A DNA stretch of 10,988 nucleotides from JAYZVT01 sp050248375 (lineage in GTDB: Bacteria; Pseudomonadota; Alphaproteobacteria; Rhizobiales; Methyloligellaceae), in assembly GCA_050248375.1 (NCBI GenBank), contig JBFWSL010000115.1, positions 1 through 10,988 on the forward strand, in the 5' to 3' direction. How positions within the stretch are numbered: position 1 is the stretch's first letter; each line of letters begins with the position of its first letter. The notes under the pieces are model-generated. The model saw nothing but the letters and a program-made list of their open reading frames with translations, ran no database searches and was not told the origin of the DNA. A program made the translations under genes and the position numbers. Shown one piece after another: positions 6,174 to 10,988 of this stretch.

Positions 6174-7495
6174 AGCGGAAACCTGAAGTTGCCCTGTGGG
6201 CATTCCTGATTCTGGCCGTTATCGCGGCCTCGGCCGCGGTTCTCAACGTCAGCCGCAGCGGCAGCGCCGTGGCGGCGAACTCGGAGATCTACCGGCAGCT
6301 CAACCTGTTCGGCGAAGTATTCGAGCGCGTGCGCGCCGAGTATGTCGAGGAGCCCGACGACGCCAAGCTGATCGAGTCGGCCATCAACGGCATGCTCAAC
6401 GGCCTCGACCCGCACTCGGTCTACATGAGCCCGAAGACGTTCAAGGACATGCAGGTCCAGACCCGCGGCGAATTCGGCGGCCTCGGCATCGAGGTCACCA
6501 TGGAGAACGGCGTGGTCAAGGTGGTGGCGCCAATCGACGACACGCCCGCCGACCGCGCCGGCATCATGGCCAACGACCTCATCACGCATCTGGATAACGA
6601 GCAGATTCTCGGCCTCACCCTGCGCGAGGCCGTCGAGAAGATGCGCGGGCCGGTCAATTCCACCATCGAGCTGACCGTGGTCCGCAAGGGCCAGGAAGAG
6701 CCGCTCACCTTCAAGATCGTCCGCGACGTCATCCGCATCAACGCGGTCAAGGCGCGGACCGAGGACGACGTGGGCTACATCCGCGTCACCACCTTCAACG
6801 AGCAGACCTTCACCAACCTGAAGAAGGCCGTCGACGAGATGAAGGAAAAGATCGGTCCGAACCTGAAGGGTTACGTCATCGACCTGCGCAACAATCCCGG
6901 CGGCCTGCTCGACCAGGCGGTAGCGGTGACCGACGCCTTTCTCGACAAGGGCTCGATCGTCATCACCCGCGGCCGCAATAACGAAGATACCCAGCGCTAC
7001 AACGCACGGCCGGGCGACCTGACCGACGGCAAGAAGATCGCCGTTCTCATCAACGGCGGCTCGGCCTCCGCTTCGGAGATCGTCGCCGGCGCCCTGCACG
7101 ACCATCGCCGCGCCACCGTCATCGGCACCCGGTCCTTCGGCAAGGGCTCCGTGCAGACCATCATTCCTCTGGGCGGCAACGGCGCGCTGAGGCTCACCAC
7201 GCAGCGCTACTACACCCCGTCCGGACGTTCGATCCAGGCGAAGGGTATCGACCCGAATATCGTTGTCGAGCAGGAACTGCCCGAGGAACTCAAGGCCAAG
7301 AAGCGTCCCGAGCCCCAGGGCGAGGCGGGCCTGCGCGGCCACCTGAAGAACGAGGGCGAAGAGGAAAAGAGCGGCAGCTCCGCCTATGTCCCCCAGGACA
7401 AGGAGAAGGATACGCAGCTCAAATACGCCCTCAGCTTCATCCGCGGCCTGAACGCCGACACCAGCGAAGGCGTGAAGAAGCCGATCCCCAATTGA
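6170..7495 (+). CDS. ctpA: C-terminal processing protease, S41 family (CtpA/Tsp type)
   Basis: This is a periplasmic serine protease that cuts proteins near their C termini, with likely substrates among cell-envelope or murein-remodelling proteins. The product has 441 residues. A signal sequence or anchor spans about residues 8-27 (VALWAFLILAVIAASAAVL). An S41 N-terminal segment with LDPHSVYM follows, then a PDZ domain starting near FGGLGIEV (about 98-185). The catalytic domain contains GGSASASEI and SFGKGSVQT. Ser300 and Lys325, 25 residues apart as in E. coli Tsp, are the predicted Ser/Lys dyad. The C terminus (about 375-410) is a charged, probably disordered tail. It overlaps the envC-like gene by ATGA, with AAGGTGAG at 6159-6166 as ribosome binding site. 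The overlap suggests coordinated production of amidase activator and protease. Unlike its neighbours it uses no in-frame ATA codon. Confidence 0.97.
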   Translation: MKRKPEVALWAFLILAVIAASAAVLNVSRSGSAVAANSEIYRQLNLFGEVFERVRAEYVEEPDDAKLIESAINGMLNGLDPHSVYMSPKTFKDMQVQTRGEFGGLGIEVTMENGVVKVVAPIDDTPADRAGIMANDLITHLDNEQILGLTLREAVEKMRGPVNSTIELTVVRKGQEEPLTFKIVRDVIRINAVKARTEDDVGYIRVTTFNEQTFTNLKKAVDEMKEKIGPNLKGYVIDLRNNPGGLLDQAVAVTDAFLDKGSIVITRGRNNEDTQRYNARPGDLTDGKKIAVLINGGSASASEIVAGALHDHRRATVIGTRSFGKGSVQTIIPLGGNGALRLTTQRYYTPSGRSIQAKGIDPNIVVEQELPEELKAKKRPEPQGEAGLRGHLKNEGEEEKSGSSAYVPQDKEKDTQLKYALSFIRGLNADTSEGVKKPIPN

Positions 7496-7533
7496 TCGGC
7501 TGACCTGACGGACCGAAGGCTGGAGAGCGACTG

Positions 7534-7572
7534 ATGCGGATTCCCAGGGCGAGCGGAAGCGGCGCGGCATGA
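7534..7572 (+). CDS. Possible 12-codon leader ORF coupled to the deacetylase gene
   Basis: An ATG at 7534, preceded at six bases by GGAGAG (7522-7527), opens a 12-codon frame (MRIPRASGSGAA) whose TGA at 7570-7572 overlaps the ATG of the next gene as ATGA. The ribosome binding site is better than the one directly before the deacetylase start, so the short frame could deliver ribosomes by termination-reinitiation. No composition suggests an attenuator peptide. It may be fortuitous. Confidence 0.25.
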   Translation: MRIPRASGSGAA

Positions 7573-8690
7573 AGGCGCTGGTTGCCACTGCCCTGATCCT
7601 GCTGATGGCCCTTGGCGGTGCGGTTGGCTGGCTCGCCACCCGCGCCGATCCTCTGGGTGGCGAGCCGTTCGTCATCGTCGAAATCGATCCCGCGTCGCGC
7701 CCGGGCGCTTCCCAGGCGCCGGTGCCGTCCGGGCCCGCGCCCCAGGCGGAGGCTCCCGAGGCTCCGGCCGCCGGCGACACCCCCCAGCATTTCGCCGCCG
7801 TTCAGGAAGCTGCGGCCCCGGCGGCCCCGGCGGCGCCGGCCGCACCCGAGGTACCGCAGGGGCCCATCGTCCTTGCCGACGTGCCCGACGCCGCCCTGGT
7901 CGAGGACAGCCGCTACGGGCCGCTTCCGAGGATTTCCGCCGACGGGCGGCGGCCGAGCGAGACCTATGCCCGTCCGGCCCGCGAGGTGAACCGGCCGCAG
8001 CCGGGCGAGCCCGCCCGCATCGCCATCGTCGTGACCGGCCTCGGCCTCTCCGAACTGGCCACCACCCGCGCCATCGAGCGCCTGCCGGGCCCGGTGACCC
8101 TGGCCTTCGGCGCCTATGGCCAGAACCTTCAGGGCTGGATACGCAGCGCCCGGGGCGCCGGCCACGAGGTCATGCTGCAAATTCCCCTGGAGCCTTTCGA
8201 CTATCCCGACAACGACCCCGGGCCGCACACCCTCCTCACCAGCCTGCCGCCGTCGGAGAACGTCAAGCGCCTGCGCTGGCTCATGGGCCGGTTCACCGGC
8301 TATACCGGCGTCACCAACCATATGGGCGCCAAGTTCACCGCCGCGCAGGAGGCCTTCCTGCCCGTGCTGGAGGAGATCAACAAGCGCGGCCTGATCTACC
8401 TGGACGACGGCACCGCCACCCGCTCCCAGGGCGACACCATCGCCCGCAACATCGGTCTCGGCTTCGCGTCGTCCCAGTTGCTCATCGACGCGGAACCGTC
8501 ACCGGACCGCATCGACGCCGCGCTGGACCGGCTGGCCGCCCTTGCCCGCGAGCAGGGCTTTGCCATCGGCATGGGCTCCGCCCTCCCCGCCACCATCGAC
8601 CGTATCGCGGAATGGGCCAGGCTGATGCAGGACAAGGGCATTGTCCTGGTTCCCGTCAGCGCCGTCGTGCGCGCGCAGCACCAGAGCTGA
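7569..8690 (+). CDS. Divergent polysaccharide deacetylase family protein (YibQ/DUF610-like)
   Basis: The product has 373 residues. Residues 1-24 form a signal anchor (ALVATALILLMALGGAVGWLA), followed by a Pro/Ala-rich, probably disordered periplasmic spacer to about residue 100, with repeated APAAP units. The domain starts near residue 148 with RIAIVVTGLGLS and continues with GHEVMLQIPLEPFDYP, the retained NHMG motif (250-253), GLIYLDDGTATRS, and a C-terminal IGMGSALPATIDRI...GIVLVPVS. This is the pattern of the divergent deacetylase family often found beside envC and ctpA. The canonical VDD metal-site motif reads VTG (155-157), and HxP reads QIP (204-206), so hydrolytic activity is doubtful. 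Substrate is unknown. The start is the ATG at 7569, with GGAAG at 7555-7559 nine bases upstream. The gene sits 73 bases after ctpA. Confidence 0.92.
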   Translation: MKALVATALILLMALGGAVGWLATRADPLGGEPFVIVEIDPASRPGASQAPVPSGPAPQAEAPEAPAAGDTPQHFAAVQEAAAPAAPAAPAAPEVPQGPIVLADVPDAALVEDSRYGPLPRISADGRRPSETYARPAREVNRPQPGEPARIAIVVTGLGLSELATTRAIERLPGPVTLAFGAYGQNLQGWIRSARGAGHEVMLQIPLEPFDYPDNDPGPHTLLTSLPPSENVKRLRWLMGRFTGYTGVTNHMGAKFTAAQEAFLPVLEEINKRGLIYLDDGTATRSQGDTIARNIGLGFASSQLLIDAEPSPDRIDAALDRLAALAREQGFAIGMGSALPATIDRIAEWARLMQDKGIVLVPVSAVVRAQHQS

Positions 8691-8696
8691 GCCCGC

Positions 8697-9197
8697 ATGG
8701 CAGTCGATCCGCCGCCCCTGCCCTACCGGCCCTGCGTCGGCATCCTGCTGTTCAACAGGGAAGGCAACGTGTGGATAGGCCGCCGCGTCTCCAAGTGGGA
8801 TGGCGACCGTTCGGTCTACCGCTGGCAGATGCCCCAGGGCGGCATCGACGAGGGCGAAACGCCCGAGGAGGCCGCATTCCGCGAGCTGGAGGAGGAGACC
8901 GGCACCCGCCACGCCGAGATCCTGCGCGCCAGCACTTCCTGGCACGACTACGACCTGCCGCCCGAAGCCATCGGCGTGGCCCTGAAGGGCCGCTATCGCG
9001 GCCAGCGGCAGAAATGGTTCGCCATGCGGTTCCTGGGCAAGGACGCGGATTTCGACATCGCGCCGAAACAGGGAAAGCCGGCCGAGTTCGACGCCTGGCG
9101 CTGGGCTCCGCTCACCGAGACGGTGAGCCTCGTGGTGCCGTTCAAGCGTCCGGTGTATGTGCGTCTCGCCGAGGAATTCGCCACGCCCCCGGCCTGA
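8697..9197 (+). CDS. rppH: RNA pyrophosphohydrolase RppH (Nudix family)
   Basis: RppH removes pyrophosphate from the 5'-triphosphate end of RNAs, starting RNase E-dependent decay; related enzymes also hydrolyse dinucleoside polyphosphates. The product has 166 residues, similar to E. coli RppH (176). The N-terminal YRPCVGILLFNREGNVWIGRR and RWQMPQGGIDEGE are characteristic. The complete Nudix box GX5EX7REUXEEXGU covers residues 48-70 (G48, E54, RELEEETG 62-69), giving the metal-binding glutamates. The C-terminal KGRYRGQRQKWFAMRFLG and FDAWRWAPLTETVSLVVPFK complete the family pattern. The ATG lies six bases after the deacetylase stop, so the two are almost certainly cotranscribed; the ribosome binding site is weak and coupling is likely. 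The gene ends the co-directional block and converges on the transporter, 25 bases away. Confidence 0.96.
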   Translation: MAVDPPPLPYRPCVGILLFNREGNVWIGRRVSKWDGDRSVYRWQMPQGGIDEGETPEEAAFRELEEETGTRHAEILRASTSWHDYDLPPEAIGVALKGRYRGQRQKWFAMRFLGKDADFDIAPKQGKPAEFDAWRWAPLTETVSLVVPFKRPVYVRLAEEFATPPA

Positions 9198-9222
9198 AGG
9201 GTCAGGCGCCCGCGAGCATTCG

Positions 9223-10988
9223 TCAGCTTTCCTTGCGGAAACGCGCCGTCAGCCGCCTCGCCAGCAATATCGCCGCCGGCAGGAACAGCAGGTCTCCGAT
9301 CACGGCCGCGATCAGCGTGATCGCCGTCAACCGTCCGAACAGCCGCAGGGAAGGCAGGTCCGAAAAGACCGTGACGCCGAGACCGAGCGCCAGCACCAGC
9401 GTCGTCAGCATGAGCGCGGGGCCGATCAGCACGGTCGCCCGCTTGACGCCCACGGCCGCGTCCTCCCCTTCCCGGGTCTCCAGCCTCAACCGGTTGAGAT
9501 AGTGGATGGTAGCGTCCAGAGACAGGCCGAAGCCGATGGTCAGCGCCACGATGGAGGCGAACTGCAATCCCTCGCCCGAGATCGCCAGCAGCGTTCCCGC
9601 CACGAAGATGGGGAACAGGTTGGGCAGGATGCTGACGACGCCCGCGAGCACCGAGCGGAAGACCAGCCCGATCATGGCCGAGACGAACAGCATTTCCGAG
9701 GTAAGACCCGTGTTGAGCTGCCCGATCATGCCGCCGCTGTTGCGGGCGGCGACCGCCGAAAGGCCGGTGACGACAATGCGGTAGTCGGGATGCGCCTTGC
9801 GCACGCCGTCCAGCAGATGATCGAGCCTCTCGATCACCGGCAGCAACTCGGAGGCGTCCTTGTCGGGAATCCGCCCCGTCACCACCGCCGCGTGCTCCTT
9901 GAAGTTTATGAAGCGTTGCGTCAGATGCTCGGGCAGGATTTCGACATAGGACTTCATGGTCGGGATGCTGTCGTCGCCCGACTTCTTCAACCAGGACCGC
10001 AGCGTCTGGGCCGACCACACGTTGCCCACGCCCGATTCCTTCTCCACGATCTCATGCACCGCGGCAATCACGCCCAGGACATCTTCGCTGTAGAGGTCCC
10101 TGTCCTTCGGCCAGTCGATCATGACATGCACGGGATTGGCGCCCGTGAGCTTGGTATCGAGCAGGTGACTTGCCTCCAGCGCCTGTTCCCGGTCAGGCAC
10201 CTGGTCGGCGAGGTGATAGCGCGGCTTCAGAGACAGGTAGGTCGCCCCCAGCGCGCCCACGATCAGAAGCCCGGCGAGAAAGAACAGGCCCGGGCGCATG
10301 GCCACCATCTCCGAAACGGACGCGCAAAGCCCCTTCAGCAGCCCCATGGCGCGGTCCTGCGTCTTCGACACCGCTTCCGTCTCGCGGTCCGAGCGCCGCA
10401 GCAGCAGCAGGGCGAGCAGGGGCACGCCGAGCACCACCGCGAAATAGGCGGAGAGGGTCGAGAGCGCGCCCGCCGCGCCGAATGTCCTGATCAGCGCCGA
10501 GTCCGAGATCAGCAGCGTGATGAAGGAGGCCGCGGCGCAGCCGACAGTGAGGACGCAGGCCGGAACCACCACCAGAACCGCCCATCGGATCGCCTCTCGC
10601 GGCGTATCTCCGGCCATAAGCCGGTCCCGCATGGCATAGGTGATCTGCATGGTGTCGGAGAAGCCCATCACCATGATCAGAGGCGACATGACGTTGAGGA
10701 ACAGGTTCAGCTTGAAACCGAGCAGGCCGAACAGGCCCAGCGACCATACGATGCCGATAAGCGGCGGCACGACGGCGACGATCATCAGCGACAGCCGCCT
10801 GAAAAAGACCATGGCGATAAGGGCGCCGAGCAGGAATCCGGCCACGTTGTAAAGCAACCGGTCGCGCTCCACCGCGTTGCGGATCTCAAGCTGCATCACG
10901 GGCGCGCCGGAGAGCTGCATTTTCAGCCCCGTGCCTTCCAGTGTCGTCTCGGCGATCTGCCGGATTTCGCTCACGGCGTCGCGCAGCC
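9223..10988 (-). CDS. RND/MMPL superfamily membrane transporter, N-terminal part outside the window
   Basis: This is a large inner-membrane exporter of the RND superfamily (MMPL/Patched-like, COG1033 type). The frame is open to the right edge, reading LRDAVSEIRQ, so the GTG at 10974 is more likely an internal Val than the start. About 588 residues are visible, covering the end of the first half and all of the second. Five membrane segments are followed by a short cytoplasmic stretch, one further segment (PGLFFLAGLLIVGALGATYL), a periplasmic domain of about 180 residues, and five more segments. The intramembrane GxxxD-type motifs are GFSDTMQIT in the first half and GFGLSLDATIHYLNR in the second, where acidic residues would carry protons. 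The protein ends in a basic tail (ARRLTARFRKES). Substrate cannot be told; lipids or hydrophobic compounds are typical for such proteins. It is on the opposite strand, tail-to-tail with rppH, and so outside the operon. Confidence 0.93.
   Translation of the reverse strand, partial: LRDAVSEIRQIAETTLEGTGLKMQLSGAPVMQLEIRNAVERDRLLYNVAGFLLGALIAMVFFRRLSLMIVAVVPPLIGIVWSLGLFGLLGFKLNLFLNVMSPLIMVMGFSDTMQITYAMRDRLMAGDTPREAIRWAVLVVVPACVLTVGCAAASFITLLISDSALIRTFGAAGALSTLSAYFAVVLGVPLLALLLLRRSDRETEAVSKTQDRAMGLLKGLCASVSEMVAMRPGLFFLAGLLIVGALGATYLSLKPRYHLADQVPDREQALEASHLLDTKLTGANPVHVMIDWPKDRDLYSEDVLGVIAAVHEIVEKESGVGNVWSAQTLRSWLKKSGDDSIPTMKSYVEILPEHLTQRFINFKEHAAVVTGRIPDKDASELLPVIERLDHLLDGVRKAHPDYRIVVTGLSAVAARNSGGMIGQLNTGLTSEMLFVSAMIGLVFRSVLAGVVSILPNLFPIFVAGTLLAISGEGLQFASIVALTIGFGLSLDATIHYLNRLRLETREGEDAAVGVKRATVLIGPALMLTTLVLALGLGVTVFSDLPSLRLFGRLTAITLIAAVIGDLLFLPAAILLARRLTARFRKES

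Noticed and set aside
6092..7780. Minus-strand open frame of 562 codons opposite ctpA
   Set aside because: ctpA on the plus strand has complete PDZ and S41 motifs. The antisense product is rich in Asp, His, Val and Gly without domain signatures.
7700..7870. Pro/Ala-rich repeats in the deacetylase gene as a mobile or inserted element
   Set aside because: Membrane-anchored periplasmic proteins often have such spacers between anchor and domain. The frame and base composition match the surroundings.
8993..10018. Second minus-strand frame inside the transporter region
   Set aside because: It overlaps the in-frame RND/MMPL coding sequence in another frame and lacks membrane segments or motifs.
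10974..10974. GTG at 10974 as the start of the minus-strand transporter
   Set aside because: The frame stays open to the window edge and the first half of the RND/MMPL protein is missing, so the true start lies outside.

Overview
The window looks like a chromosomal housekeeping region from a high-GC alphaproteobacterium. The main evidence is gene order: proB-proA-nadD-rsfS-rlmH, then an EnvC-type LytM protein, a CtpA-type S41 protease, a divergent polysaccharide deacetylase and rppH. From general knowledge this order is common in Alphaproteobacteria, often downstream of obgE. I cannot place the organism more finely. No rRNA, tRNA, CRISPR, insertion sequence, prophage or other mobile element was seen, and no gene-free stretch exceeds 300 bases. 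The longest gap is about 190 bases, between nadD and rsfS.

Layout: (1) Positions 1-2296 hold the 3' part of proB and all of proA, overlapping by ATGA; these are the first two steps of proline synthesis from glutamate. (2) 2344-3627 encodes NadD, the deamido-NAD-forming adenylyltransferase, behind a roughly 238-residue Lys/Ala/Pro-rich, histone-H1-like extension. This is the most unusual object in the window. (3) 3628-3815 is an intergenic segment with a candidate sigma-70-type promoter, a GANTC site and a GC-rich hairpin. (4) 3816-4764 encodes two ribosome-acting proteins, RsfS and RlmH, with a perfect 18-base palindrome between them. (5) 4803-7495 encodes an EnvC-like coiled-coil/LytM protein lacking the metal ligands, and a CtpA periplasmic protease, overlapping by ATGA. 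(6) 7569-9197 encodes a membrane-anchored divergent polysaccharide deacetylase and the RNA 5'-pyrophosphohydrolase RppH. (7) 9223 to the right edge, on the minus strand, is a large RND/MMPL-type membrane transporter, convergent with rppH and cut by the window edge.

How they fit together: proline and NAD synthesis, ribosome maturation and dormancy, and cell-wall remodelling (amidase activation, periplasmic proteolysis, envelope polysaccharide) sit in one co-directional block of eight genes with short gaps or ATGA overlaps. This suggests one or two long operons, the second probably starting before rsfS. No clearly new multi-gene system is present. The candidates for novelty are the NadD fusion and a few small regulatory-looking elements.
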